Assembly (NCBI RefSeq): GCF_039542345.1
Contig: NZ_BAABHY010000006.1
Location: forward strand, 124,001-188,000
Source of the DNA: Orbus sasakiae
Lineage (GTDB): Bacteria > Pseudomonadota > Gammaproteobacteria > Enterobacterales > Orbaceae
DNA: 64,000 bases
Direction: 5' to 3'
The position numbers and the translations under genes are program-made. Positions 35,666 through 44,942 of this stretch are shown here, one piece after another; the first letter of the stretch is position 1; the number at the start of each line of letters is the position of its first letter. The notes under the pieces are model-generated. The model was given only the letters and a program-made list of their open reading frames with translations. It did not search any database and had not been told where the DNA came from.

Positions 35666-37567
35666 ATGATTATCCTTTCATCAATACAAATTCGTCGCGG
35701 TATTAACTTACTATTAGATAATGCTAGTGCAAAAATCAATCCAGGTCAAAAAGTGGGACTTGTTGGCAAAAATGGTTGTGGTAAATCAACCCTATTTGCC
35801 CTCATTAAAGGTGAAATCGTCGCTGATGCTGGTGAACTATCAATACCCAATCATTGGGAACTGGCATGGGTTAATCAAGAGACGCCTGCTGTTGATATCG
35901 CCGCTATCGAGTATGTGATTGATGGTGACCGAGAGTATCGAAGGCTTGAACAGCAACTTGCTGATGCAAATCAACACAATGATGGAAACTTGATTGCAAT
36001 AATCCACAGTAAACTTGATGTGATTGATGCTTGGACCATTTTGCCTCGTGCTGCATCATTACTAAACGGCTTAGGCTTTTCACAAGAGCAGCTGACCCAG
36101 CCAGTAAAATCGTTTTCGGGTGGGTGGCGGATGCGCCTTAATCTTGCTCAGGCACTGATGTGTCGCTCTGATTTATTATTACTTGATGAACCCACCAACC
36201 ATTTAGATCTTGATGCAGTGATGTGGCTAGAAAAATGGCTAAAAAATTATACAGGTACGTTACTGCTAATTTCCCATGACCGTGATTTTCTCGATCCGTT
36301 AGTGGATAAAATTATTCATATTGAACAACAAACCTTATTTGAATATTCGGGTAATTATTCTTCATTTGAAGTGCAACGCGCAACCAAGCTGTCTCAACAG
36401 CAAGCATTGTATGAGCATCAACAGCTCAAAGTTGCACACTTGCAAAGTTATATTGATCGTTTTCGGGCTAAAGCGACCAAAGCAAAACAAGCACAAAGTC
36501 GCATTAAAATGCTTGAGCGTATGGAACAAATCGCACCTGCCCATGTCGATAATCCATTTCATTTTGCTTTTCGTCCATCAGATTCGTTACCTAGCCCATT
36601 ACTGACTATGGATAAGGTGGTAGCAGGTTATGGTGACAAGATTATTTTAGAAAAAATAAAACTTAACCTTGTACCCGGTTCTCGAATTGGCTTACTTGGC
36701 CGTAATGGTGCGGGGAAATCGACCTTAATCAAATTATTAGCCAGTGAATTGCAACCATTATCTGGCATGATTCATTTAGCTAAAGGTGTACAATTAGGTT
36801 ATTTTGCTCAGCATCAGTTAGAGTATTTACGTGCAGATGAGTCACCCCTGTGGCATCTTACACAAATGGCTGAACCTAAAAATACCGAGCAGGAATTACG
36901 TAATTATTTAGGCGGATTTGATTTTCGTGGCGATAAAGTGAGTGAACCCATCAGAACATTTTCTGGTGGTGAAAAAGCTCGTTTAGTACTGGCATTGATT
37001 GTTTGGAATAAACCTAATTTATTATTACTTGATGAACCGACTAACCACCTTGATCTTGATATGCGGCAGGCGCTGACTGAAGCATTAATTGATTTTGAAG
37101 GTGCGTTGGTTGTGGTCTCTCATGATCGTCATTTACTACGTTCAACAACGGATGAGTTTTATTTAGTGCATGATAAGTTGGTAGAACCGTTTGATGGTGA
37201 TTTAGAGGATTATCAAAAATGGTTAAATGATAGTCAAAAAGTCGATAACAGTACGACACCTGATGTTTTAGTCAATAATGTATCAGCTAATGATAAAAAA
37301 GAGCAGAAAAGGAAAGATGCTGAACGACGAGCACAACTGCAACCGCTTAAAAAATCATTAGCAAAATTAGAGTTAAATATGGATAAATTATCCCAAGAAT
37401 TGCAAAGTATCGAGTCTCAATTAGGGGATGCTGCAATCTATGAATTATCACAAAAAGAGCAACTGACTCAATTACTGATCAAACAAAGTAAAATCAAAGC
37501 GGAGCTTGAGGAAACAGAGCTTGAGTGGCTGGATATACAAAATCAAATTGATACTTTTGCCAGTTAG
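35666..37567 (+). CDS. yheS: ABC-F family ATPase
   Basis: This 633-residue soluble protein has two ABC cassettes and no membrane domain. The first Walker A is GKNGCGKST and the first signature FSGGW. The inter-domain arm has IDRFRAKATKAKQAQSRIK. The second cassette has GRNGAGKST, FSGGEKARL and LLLLDEPTNHLD. The charged C-terminal coiled coil (about 530-633) matches YheS. ABC-F proteins bind the ribosome and relieve particular stalls. It is a single gene; its stop is 19 bases from that of the convergent DUF481 gene. Confidence 0.95.
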   Translation: MIILSSIQIRRGINLLLDNASAKINPGQKVGLVGKNGCGKSTLFALIKGEIVADAGELSIPNHWELAWVNQETPAVDIAAIEYVIDGDREYRRLEQQLADANQHNDGNLIAIIHSKLDVIDAWTILPRAASLLNGLGFSQEQLTQPVKSFSGGWRMRLNLAQALMCRSDLLLLDEPTNHLDLDAVMWLEKWLKNYTGTLLLISHDRDFLDPLVDKIIHIEQQTLFEYSGNYSSFEVQRATKLSQQQALYEHQQLKVAHLQSYIDRFRAKATKAKQAQSRIKMLERMEQIAPAHVDNPFHFAFRPSDSLPSPLLTMDKVVAGYGDKIILEKIKLNLVPGSRIGLLGRNGAGKSTLIKLLASELQPLSGMIHLAKGVQLGYFAQHQLEYLRADESPLWHLTQMAEPKNTEQELRNYLGGFDFRGDKVSEPIRTFSGGEKARLVLALIVWNKPNLLLLDEPTNHLDLDMRQALTEALIDFEGALVVVSHDRHLLRSTTDEFYLVHDKLVEPFDGDLEDYQKWLNDSQKVDNSTTPDVLVNNVSANDKKEQKRKDAERRAQLQPLKKSLAKLELNMDKLSQELQSIESQLGDAAIYELSQKEQLTQLLIKQSKIKAELEETELEWLDIQNQIDTFAS

Positions 37568-37578
37568 TATACTGGCAA
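37557..37578. other. dyad at the yheS/DUF481 gene junction
   Basis: TTGCCAGT-TAGTAT-ACTGGCAA forms an 8-bp stem spanning the yheS stop codon. There is no T-run on either strand, so its terminator role is doubtful, yet it is the only such structure between the two convergent genes. Confidence 0.35.
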
Positions 37579-37586
37579 TATCCCTC

Positions 37587-38609
37587 TTACCAACTGACAC
37601 CAAAGCCTAAATTGTAGTTGGTATTATTACTATTGCCATCTTTTGTTCGACTTTTATCTTTATTGAAGGTCGTACTGATAATAAACCAATCGGTGACTTT
37701 ATAAGAGGCGCCAAGTGTGGCACTAAGATCAAGTGCGACAGTATCATCAAAGCTCCGTCCAATTGAACCCGTGGTAAAAATTCGAATTGCTTTACCACTA
37801 AAGAAACGTTGATAGTTCCATCGTGTTGTTGCCAAAGGGTGGCGCGATTCATCACCATCTTGATAATGCATTTCTTGATAGTTGAGGAGTAAGGCTAATG
37901 AAAATGAGCTGAGCTCATTATCCCATAATTGATAACCAGGCCCTGTACCAAAACTTTTTTTCGACGCAATTTTTTCTATCCAATCATGCTTATATTGCAC
38001 ACTGGTTTGCCAGAAAATTGTGGGATCAATAAATTTATCAACCGTGTATTGTGTGGTGTAATAGTAACTGCTTACGCTGTCATTTTTTAAGCTACGGCGT
38101 AAGTTCACTGACATATTATGACGCCATAAACTGTGTTTGACCGTTAAATCTGTATCAAAAATATACTGCTCAGTTTTTTTTGTACCTTTGTCATAAAAAA
38201 ATCCCCCTTTAATATTACCATTAAAGGTCACTTCATCAAGGAATTCATTAATTTTCTGTTTATATAAAATGAGGTTATTTGTAATTGAAACGGTTTGCTC
38301 TTCACCGCGTTTATCGACGATGATCATCGCACCTGGTTCTTCAGAGGGCTTAATTTCGCTGATATAAAATTTTTCGGCATGCAGATCATTTTTAACCACG
38401 GCAGGTTTATCAATTGTTAGGGTCTTAACTTCTGTCGCTTTAATGGTAATGGTGCCTGCATATTTGGTTTCCAATACCATTTTATTACTGTCGATGACTT
38501 GAATAATTCCCGTGATAATATCACCATTTTTCATCCACACGGTATCGGCAAAGCAAAGTGAGGGTAATAAAATCAATAAAGTTACAAATAGCTTTAGGTT
38601 ATAAAACAT
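37587..38609 (-). CDS. DUF481 outer-membrane beta-barrel protein
   Basis: This 340-residue exported protein has a signal peptide ending after CFA (residue 21). The next 70 or so residues look like a small periplasmic beta domain (VWMKNGDIITGIIQVID, repeated T-I-K segments). The last 210 residues are DUF481, with alternating aromatic strands and a terminal W (GFGVSW), as expected of a porin-like or lipid-exposed barrel. E. coli YdiY has the barrel part but is shorter. Function is unknown. It follows trkA by 20 bases and is co-oriented with it. Confidence 0.8.
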   Translation of the reverse strand: MFYNLKLFVTLLILLPSLCFADTVWMKNGDIITGIIQVIDSNKMVLETKYAGTITIKATEVKTLTIDKPAVVKNDLHAEKFYISEIKPSEEPGAMIIVDKRGEEQTVSITNNLILYKQKINEFLDEVTFNGNIKGGFFYDKGTKKTEQYIFDTDLTVKHSLWRHNMSVNLRRSLKNDSVSSYYYTTQYTVDKFIDPTIFWQTSVQYKHDWIEKIASKKSFGTGPGYQLWDNELSSFSLALLLNYQEMHYQDGDESRHPLATTRWNYQRFFSGKAIRIFTTGSIGRSFDDTVALDLSATLGASYKVTDWFIISTTFNKDKSRTKDGNSNNTNYNLGFGVSW

Positions 38610-38629
38610 AATCTCTGCATGATGTTAAA

Positions 38630-39997
38630 TTAATTATTGAGTAATTTTTCAATATCATTGATCACTTTTCTATCCGGTAAAAAGATAATCAAGTGGTCAT
38701 CATCTTCAATAATAAGATTACTTTGTGTAATGAGAACATCATCACCTCTTACTATTGCCCCAATCGTTGCACCGGAAGGCAACTTAATGTCATTTATTGA
38801 ACGACCAATAATTTTTGATGTATCTTTATCACCATGCACAACTATTTCAATCACTTCAGATGTGCCTTGGCGTAGTGAAACCACTTTTGCTATTCCTGAT
38901 TGCCTCACATGACTTAATAATGCTGAAATAGTGGCAAGTTGTGGGGAAATGGCAATATCGATAACACTATCATTAATAAGCTCAAGATAAGCTTGCCGTT
39001 GAATCAGTACGATCACTTTTTTAGCGCCCATTCGTTTTGCGAGCATAGATGACATAATATTGGATTCATCGTCGCTAGTGACCGCAATGAAAAGATCGAT
39101 TAATTCAACTTGTTCTTGTGATAACAGTTCTTGGTCTGCGGACTCACCATGTAAGACTGTTGTATTCGTCAGTTTTTCGGCAATCAGCTCAGCTTTAGCC
39201 GCATTGCGTTCAATGAGTTTAACTTGGTAGTCATTTTCTAGTCGTTTAGCTAATGCGACGGCCACACTGCCACCACCACTAATGATAATGCGTTTATAGG
39301 GTTTCTCTAAACGTTGTAGTTCGCTTGTTACCGCTTTAATATTGGATGCTTCAGTAATAAAATAAACCATATCACCAGCTTCAATAATGGTCGAAGCGAT
39401 AGGTCTAATAAAGCGGTTTTGACGATAAATTGCAACAATTTTAACATCAACGTGTGGTAGATGCTCTTTTAATTCAGAAAGTTCACTGCCAACTAAAGCA
39501 CCACCATAATATGCAGTAACCGCAACTAAATAGACTTTATTTTCATAAAAAGAGGCAATTTGGAGTGCGCCTGGGTATTGCACAAGTTGGCTAATATGTT
39601 GTGTGATTAATATTTCAGGTGAAATAATATGGTCGATCGGAATACCATTATCTATCGAGAAAAGCTGATACTTATCATCACTGTATTCAACGGCACGAAT
39701 ACGGGCCACTTTTTGTGGAATATTAAACAAAGAGTGGGCGATTTGACAGGCAAGCATATTGGCTTCATCTGAGTTCGTAACGGCAACAAGCATATCTGCG
39801 CTTTCCGCCCCTGCATTTTCAAGCACTTGTGGATAAGAGACTTTCCCTTGAATTACGCGTAAGTCAAATCGTTCTTGTAATGATTGTAACTGTTCTGCGT
39901 CTTCATCGACGACAGTCACATCGTTTTCATGTTCAGTGACCAGATACTCCGCCAGCGCACTACCTGTTTGACCCGCACCAAGAATAATGATTTTCAT
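38630..39997 (-). CDS. trkA: Trk potassium uptake peripheral NAD-binding protein
   Basis: This 455-residue cytoplasmic regulator has two tandem RCK units, each an NAD-binding Rossmann domain followed by a TrkA-C domain. The first loop is GAGQTG with VVDED, the second SGGGSVAVAL with LIERN. It gates the TrkH/TrkG potassium channel. It is downstream of trpS in a long minus-strand run; no trkH is seen in the window. Confidence 0.95.
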   Translation of the reverse strand: MKIIILGAGQTGSALAEYLVTEHENDVTVVDEDAEQLQSLQERFDLRVIQGKVSYPQVLENAGAESADMLVAVTNSDEANMLACQIAHSLFNIPQKVARIRAVEYSDDKYQLFSIDNGIPIDHIISPEILITQHISQLVQYPGALQIASFYENKVYLVAVTAYYGGALVGSELSELKEHLPHVDVKIVAIYRQNRFIRPIASTIIEAGDMVYFITEASNIKAVTSELQRLEKPYKRIIISGGGSVAVALAKRLENDYQVKLIERNAAKAELIAEKLTNTTVLHGESADQELLSQEQVELIDLFIAVTSDDESNIMSSMLAKRMGAKKVIVLIQRQAYLELINDSVIDIAISPQLATISALLSHVRQSGIAKVVSLRQGTSEVIEIVVHGDKDTSKIIGRSINDIKLPSGATIGAIVRGDDVLITQSNLIIEDDDHLIIFLPDRKVINDIEKLLNN

Positions 39998-40028
39998 AAT
40001 TTAACCAATGTTATCTCATCGTTATCCA

Positions 40029-41027
40029 CTAACGAACAAATCCAATAGCATCATAGACTTTATCAAGTGTTTCTCGTGCACGTATATTGGCTTTTTTAGC
40101 CCCTTCTTGCATAATTTCTTGTAATACCTTTTCATTATCTCGGAATTGATGATAGCGAGCTTGTAATTCACCAAGCATACTTGAAACTTGCGTGGCAACT
40201 TCGGTTTTCAAATGACCATACATTTTACCTGAAAACTCACTTTCTAAGGTTGATAATGATTTGCCGGTTATACCACTTAAAATATCTAATAAATTTGAAA
40301 CACCGGCTTTATTTTTAACATCGTAGCGAATTACTGGTGGTTCATCAGAGTCAGTCATAGCACGTTTAATCTTTTTCTCGATATCTTTAGGATTCTCAAG
40401 TAAGCCAATCACATTGTTACGATTATCATCTGATTTTGACATTTTTTTAGTCGGATCTTGCAGTGACATGACCCGTGCCCCAGTTTTGGCAATAAACGGT
40501 TCAGGGACTTTAAAAATATCACCATATAGTGCATTAAAACGAGCTGCAATGTCTCTTGATAATTCTAAATGTTGTTTTTGGTCATCGCCAACGGGCACTA
40601 AATGAGTTTGATAAATCAAAATATCTGCGGCCATTAATACGGGATAGTCAAACAAACCTGCATTGATATTTTCAGCATGTCTGGCCGATTTATCTTTAAA
40701 TTGAGTCATGCGACTGAGTTCACCAAAATAGGTATAACAATTTAGCACCCAAGCAAGTTCAGCGTGAGCTGGGACATGAGATTGTACAAAAACAGTACTC
40801 AGGTTTGGGTCAATACCACAGGCTAAATAAAGAGCAAGTGTATCAAGTGTCGCTTTTTTTAATTTTTCAGGATCTTGACGTACCGTGATCGCATGTTGAT
40901 TCACAATACAGTAGATACAATCATACTCATTTTGCAATGCAACCCAATTTTTCAATGCACCCATATAATTGCCTAACGATAATTCGCCAGAAGGTTGTGC
41001 GCCACTAAATACAATTGGTTTACTCAT
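40029..41027 (-). CDS. trpS: tryptophanyl-tRNA synthetase
   Basis: This 332-residue class I synthetase has the HIGH-like motif in GAQPSGELSLGNYMG, tryptophan-pocket residues in NAGLFDYPVLMAADI, and the KMSKS loop KKMSKSDDN. AGGACAA before the ATG at 41027 and the E. coli N-terminus (MxKPIVFSG) decide the start over 41048. It sits downstream of gph, as in E. coli. Confidence 0.97.
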   Translation of the reverse strand: MSKPIVFSGAQPSGELSLGNYMGALKNWVALQNEYDCIYCIVNQHAITVRQDPEKLKKATLDTLALYLACGIDPNLSTVFVQSHVPAHAELAWVLNCYTYFGELSRMTQFKDKSARHAENINAGLFDYPVLMAADILIYQTHLVPVGDDQKQHLELSRDIAARFNALYGDIFKVPEPFIAKTGARVMSLQDPTKKMSKSDDNRNNVIGLLENPKDIEKKIKRAMTDSDEPPVIRYDVKNKAGVSNLLDILSGITGKSLSTLESEFSGKMYGHLKTEVATQVSSMLGELQARYHQFRDNEKVLQEIMQEGAKKANIRARETLDKVYDAIGFVR

Positions 41028-41059
41028 AATATTGTCCTGTCTTGTCAAAATTCGATGTA

Positions 41060-41749
41060 TTATTTTTTAGGTTCCGCTTTGGGGCTAGGTAACAGTGTTA
41101 AGATATCTTTAAAGTCATCAAAAACATAATCAGGATGGCTTTCGGTAATTGATTCACCATAGTTATAACCATAAGTTAAACCAACCGTTTTGCACTGTGC
41201 ATTTTTAGCTGCACAAATATCATTTTTTGAATCACCCACAAATAATAATTGGTCATGGTAAAGACCAAATGTCGCCATGACTTGGTATAATGGTGCGGGA
41301 TGAGGCTTAAGTTTTATCACATCACCACCACCTAATACGAGCGAAAAATAAGGCTCTAATTGAAGTGATTTTAATAATGCGGGCAAGAATTGCTTTGGTT
41401 TATTGGTGACTAATGCCATTGGGTATTGGTTTTGTTTTAAATACGCTAATGTGCTAATGACATGTGGAAAAAGTTGTGTACCCTGATCGATAACATCATC
41501 ATAATGGCGATTAAATAGTTGTTTAGCGTGTTCAAATACACTTTCTGAGCCATTGACGCTTTTTAAGATACGTTCAAGCAAAACATCTACCCCATTACCC
41601 ACCCAGTTTTTCACTTGTTCATTGCTGACCGTCGGTAGTGATAAGTCATCAAGCATACGCTGTGCAGCTAAGGCAAGCCCTGGTACACTATCAACCAATG
41701 TGCCATCAAGATCAAAGGCAATCGCTTGGATATCGTTTAGTTTATTCAT
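41060..41749 (-). CDS. gph: phosphoglycolate phosphatase
   Basis: This 229-residue HAD-I phosphatase has motif I DLDGTLVDS, a helical cap domain, motif II in LVTNKP and motif IV GDSKNDICAAKNA. It removes 2-phosphoglycolate arising from DNA 3'-end repair. The rpe stop (TGA at 41755-41757) lies 5 bases upstream. A GTG at 41758 overlapping that stop is an alternative start that adds three residues. Confidence 0.92.
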   Translation of the reverse strand: MNKLNDIQAIAFDLDGTLVDSVPGLALAAQRMLDDLSLPTVSNEQVKNWVGNGVDVLLERILKSVNGSESVFEHAKQLFNRHYDDVIDQGTQLFPHVISTLAYLKQNQYPMALVTNKPKQFLPALLKSLQLEPYFSLVLGGGDVIKLKPHPAPLYQVMATFGLYHDQLLFVGDSKNDICAAKNAQCKTVGLTYGYNYGESITESHPDYVFDDFKDILTLLPSPKAEPKK

Positions 41750-41754
41750 GATAA

Positions 41755-42426
41755 TCACGCTACAGTCGCTAATTGTTGGCGCATTGCGTCAATGACAGTT
41801 TTATAGTCAGGATGACCAAAGATTGCTGAGCCAGCAACGAACATATCAGCGCCCGCTTTAGCAATTTCAGCAATATTATCAATTTTAACACCGCCATCGA
41901 CTTCTAATCGAATTTGACGACCAGAGTCATTAATCATTTTACGTGTTTGCGCAATTTTTTTGAGGATATACGGAATAAAGGCTTGTCCGCCAAAGCCTGG
42001 GTTAACGCTCATAATAAGAATGAGATCAACTTTATCAATGATGTAATCCAAGCAATCAAGGGATACTGCCGGGTTCAATACGATACCCGCAGTGCAACCT
42101 TGATCTTTGATAAGTTGTATTGAACGATCTAAATGCGTTGTTGCATCTGGGTGAATTGAAATATTGTTTGCACCCGCTTTCGCAAACGCGGTTACTAGTT
42201 CATCAACGGGAGATACCATAAGATGGACATCGATGGGGGCAGTAATGCCATAATCACGCAGCCCTTTACAAAACATAGGGCCCATAGTTAAATTTGGCAC
42301 GTAGTGGTTATCCATCACATCAAAATGTACCACATCAGCACCTGCATCAAGGACTTTTTGAGTATCTTCGCCTAAACGCGCAAAATCAGCAGACAATATT
42401 GATGGTGCAATTAAAAACTTTTTCAT
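41755..42426 (-). CDS. rpe: ribulose-phosphate 3-epimerase
   Basis: This 223-residue TIM-barrel enzyme of the pentose phosphate pathway contains APSILSADFARLG at the start, HFDVMDNHYVPNLTMGP, DVHLMV, MSVNPGFGGQ and EVDGGV with the catalytic aspartates and metal histidines. It is between dam and gph, in the conserved order. Confidence 0.97.
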   Translation of the reverse strand: MKKFLIAPSILSADFARLGEDTQKVLDAGADVVHFDVMDNHYVPNLTMGPMFCKGLRDYGITAPIDVHLMVSPVDELVTAFAKAGANNISIHPDATTHLDRSIQLIKDQGCTAGIVLNPAVSLDCLDYIIDKVDLILIMSVNPGFGGQAFIPYILKKIAQTRKMINDSGRQIRLEVDGGVKIDNIAEIAKAGADMFVAGSAIFGHPDYKTVIDAMRQQLATVA

Positions 42427-42532
42427 TATTCTTAACCTCTTCAGTATTTATGTTGAAGAAAGACGAAATTATCTTATTGTGATTGATTATATAATATCTT
42501 AGTGATAACGACTACTTAATCCCTTTGGGATT

Positions 42533-43342
42533 CTACGAATACAAGACTAATAATTCATCAATTTTTTTACGGCCTTGACCATCACAGCTGATTGAACGTC
42601 GCGTTTCAACCGAATAGATATCCGCTTTTTGGTACCAGCTACGTGTGTGAGTTGTATCATGATTTGAGATGAGTACGGGAATATTTTGTTTCGCTAATTT
42701 TTCAGCTAAAGCAGCAAGGCGTTTTTGATCATTAATACTAAAATCAATCGAATAGTAAGCTGTAAAGTTTGAACTTTCCGAAAGGGGGACGTAAGGTGGA
42801 TCACAGTAAACAACGGATCCCTCTTTCGCTTTTTTCATCACTTTATGGTAGGGCGCACAAACGAATTCTGCTTTTTGCGCTTTTTCTGAGAAAGCCATAA
42901 TTTCTCTTTCCGGAAAATAGATATTTTTATACTGACCAAAAGGTACATTATATTCGCCACTACTATTGTAGCGACATAATCCGTTGTAACAGTGACGGTT
43001 TAAATACAGAAACAGTAATGCTCTTTGGTAAGCACTTTCACTGCGATTAAACAGTTCTCTTAATTGGTAAAATGCAGCTGTTTGATTATTTTGCTGAGTA
43101 AACAGTAGCTTAGCATCTTCAATGAATTTATCTGGCTGTTTTTTTATGATATTAAACAGCGAGATTAGGTCGTGGTTTATATCAGCCAAAATATAACGTT
43201 CATAATTGGTATTAAGAAACACAGAGCCAGCACCGACAAAAGGTTCGATTAATGCATCTCCCTCCGGTAAGTATTTTATGATTTTATCAACAAGTGAATA
43301 TTTTCCACCTGCCCATTTAAGAAAAGCACGTTGCTTTTTCAA
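42533..43342 (-). CDS. dam: DNA adenine methylase (GATC)
   Basis: This 269-residue SAM-dependent N6-adenine methylase of class alpha has the SAM motif FLKWAGGKY at 7-15, EPFVGAGSVF, and the catalytic DPPY in VYCDPPYVP. It methylates GATC for mismatch repair strand choice and replication control. The start is a TTG at 43342 with AGGAG seven bases upstream. No nearby ATG gives a family-like N-terminus, and a weak start would keep Dam low. It lies after damX and before rpe, as in E. coli. Confidence 0.95.
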   Translation of the reverse strand: MKKQRAFLKWAGGKYSLVDKIIKYLPEGDALIEPFVGAGSVFLNTNYERYILADINHDLISLFNIIKKQPDKFIEDAKLLFTQQNNQTAAFYQLRELFNRSESAYQRALLFLYLNRHCYNGLCRYNSSGEYNVPFGQYKNIYFPEREIMAFSEKAQKAEFVCAPYHKVMKKAKEGSVVYCDPPYVPLSESSNFTAYYSIDFSINDQKRLAALAEKLAKQNIPVLISNHDTTHTRSWYQKADIYSVETRRSISCDGQGRKKIDELLVLYS

Positions 43343-43385
43343 ATAAGGCTCCTATTTTTTACATCAAATGAAGGTGAAATTGTGA

Positions 43386-44123
43386 TCATTGGGATAATTT
43401 CTCTTTGTTGACTTGTGCACCTGATTTGATCCATGGCGTGCTTTTTTGTAGATCTTGCGGAAGTAATTTAGCGGCGTCTTTCGCTTCTTCAATCGTAGGG
43501 TAGTTGCCTTTTATTAAGACAAACCAAGGTTTTTGCTCACGACGTGTTTCATAAATTTGGTAGTTAGATAATTTTTGTTGTTTTACAAATGTCATTATGC
43601 TTTCCAGCGAGGAAGAAGAGGTAATTTGAATCGTATAATGATTATTTTCTAACACTTTTTGTAAAGGGAGCTCTTTGATGTTTTGATCAACATTATTGCT
43701 TTGGCCTTCAAAGAGTACTGTTTCACTACTTTTGGGGTGCGTATTAAGCTCAGTTATTTTATCTGCTAAAATATCAGCGACTTCACCTGGGATTTCAATG
43801 CGTTCTTTATCAGGCGCTGTATTTTGTTGCGTTTGCGTCGCTTCGCGAGAAATTTTTGGAGGTACTATCGTCTGATACTCAAGGTCAGCAGCATGATTGT
43901 TTAAGGCTGGATTAGTATTATTTTGTTGTGAAGATGAATCAGACGTATCTGATTTAAATAACACAAAGCTTAAGGATAGTAAGAGAATCAGTAATAATAA
44001 GATTAAGATAATCCACTTTCTTTTTGATAGAAGTGGATTATCAGACTTAGGTGAGACTGTTTTTTTAGGAGAACTTTCTGAAACATATCGATCTTCTTTA
44101 TCAGGGCGAATGGACTCGTTCAC
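43386..44123 (-). CDS. damX: DamX-like SPOR-domain cell-division protein
   Basis: This 245-residue bitopic membrane protein has a cytoplasmic N-terminus of about 35 residues, a single membrane helix at about 36-56 (WIILILLLLILLLSLSFVLF), and a low-complexity Ser/Asn/Gln linker. A C-terminal SPOR domain (about 165-240) has YTIQITSSSS and QKPWFVLIKGNYPT, which bind denuded septal peptidoglycan. It is considerably shorter than E. coli DamX, with the linker reduced. The position between aroK and dam supports the name. Confidence 0.87.
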   Translation of the reverse strand: MNESIRPDKEDRYVSESSPKKTVSPKSDNPLLSKRKWIILILLLLILLLSLSFVLFKSDTSDSSSQQNNTNPALNNHAADLEYQTIVPPKISREATQTQQNTAPDKERIEIPGEVADILADKITELNTHPKSSETVLFEGQSNNVDQNIKELPLQKVLENNHYTIQITSSSSLESIMTFVKQQKLSNYQIYETRREQKPWFVLIKGNYPTIEEAKDAAKLLPQDLQKSTPWIKSGAQVNKEKLSQ

Positions 44124-44171
44124 TTTTATCTCCTTTTACGCTAAGTACTTAAAATTGAATAATATAACTTA

Positions 44172-44693
44172 TTATATTTGCTCAATTTTTTCAATGATGT
44201 AACTTGCTACACCTTTAGCGCTTTGCTCATCTGTTCTTATTGTGATGTCAGCAATTTCTTCATATAAAGGAACACGTTCACCAGCAAGTTCTTCATAACG
44301 CTCTCTCGGTGTATTATTACCTTCAAGTAATGGACGGCGTTTATCTTTTTGTGTGCGAGCCATCTGTTTTTCGATGGTCGTTTCTAAATAAACAACAATC
44401 CCTCGCGCTGATAAACGATTACGAGTCTCTTTTGATAAGATTGATCCGCCGCCTGTTGCAAGGACAACACCTTGTTTTTCCGTAAGCTCGTTAATAACTT
44501 TCTCTTCTCTTGCCCGGAAGCCATCTTCACCTTCCAGATCAAAAATCCAGGCAATATCTGCGCCGGTTCGTCTTTCAATTTCTTGATCTGAATCAAAAAA
44601 TTCCATGCCAAGCTGTTGTGCAATCTGCCTACCAATCGTACTTTTACCTGCACCCATTGGGCCAATTAAAAAGATATTACGCTTCTCTGCCAT
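44172..44693 (-). CDS. aroK: shikimate kinase I
   Basis: This 173-residue kinase phosphorylates shikimate in aromatic amino-acid synthesis. The P-loop GPMGAGKST lies at 11-19; the shikimate-binding region DSDQEIERRTGADI and GGGSI follow; the lid is KDKRRPLL. In E. coli aroB lies directly between aroK and damX. Here the gap to damX is only 48 bases, so aroB is absent from the operon. Confidence 0.96.
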   Translation of the reverse strand: MAEKRNIFLIGPMGAGKSTIGRQIAQQLGMEFFDSDQEIERRTGADIAWIFDLEGEDGFRAREEKVINELTEKQGVVLATGGGSILSKETRNRLSARGIVVYLETTIEKQMARTQKDKRRPLLEGNNTPRERYEELAGERVPLYEEIADITIRTDEQSAKGVASYIIEKIEQI

Positions 44694-44942
44694 TGTAATT
44701 TCATCATCTGTATAAGTTAAAAATATATACAGTTTATTGCCAACAATACTGTTGTAAACTGTAATAGTTAGTCATAGTCTCCGTCTAACGACCAAATTTT
44801 AGGGCGATAATTATCGCAGGAGATAGTCCTATTTTGCAATAGGAATTTTAGATATTACTTTTAATGAATAACTGATCGCTACTATGATAGCTTATTCATC
44901 AATATTCTCAATCTAAATAAATTAGTTAATCGTTCTTGACTA
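44694..44942 (-). other. aroK upstream region with inverted repeat
   Basis: This 249-base gap carries the aroK promoter. An inverted repeat ACAGTTTA (44729-44736) with TAAACTGT (44755-44762) encloses a second pair AACA/TGTT. It could be an RNA hairpin or an operator. Nothing else is evident. Confidence 0.35.
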
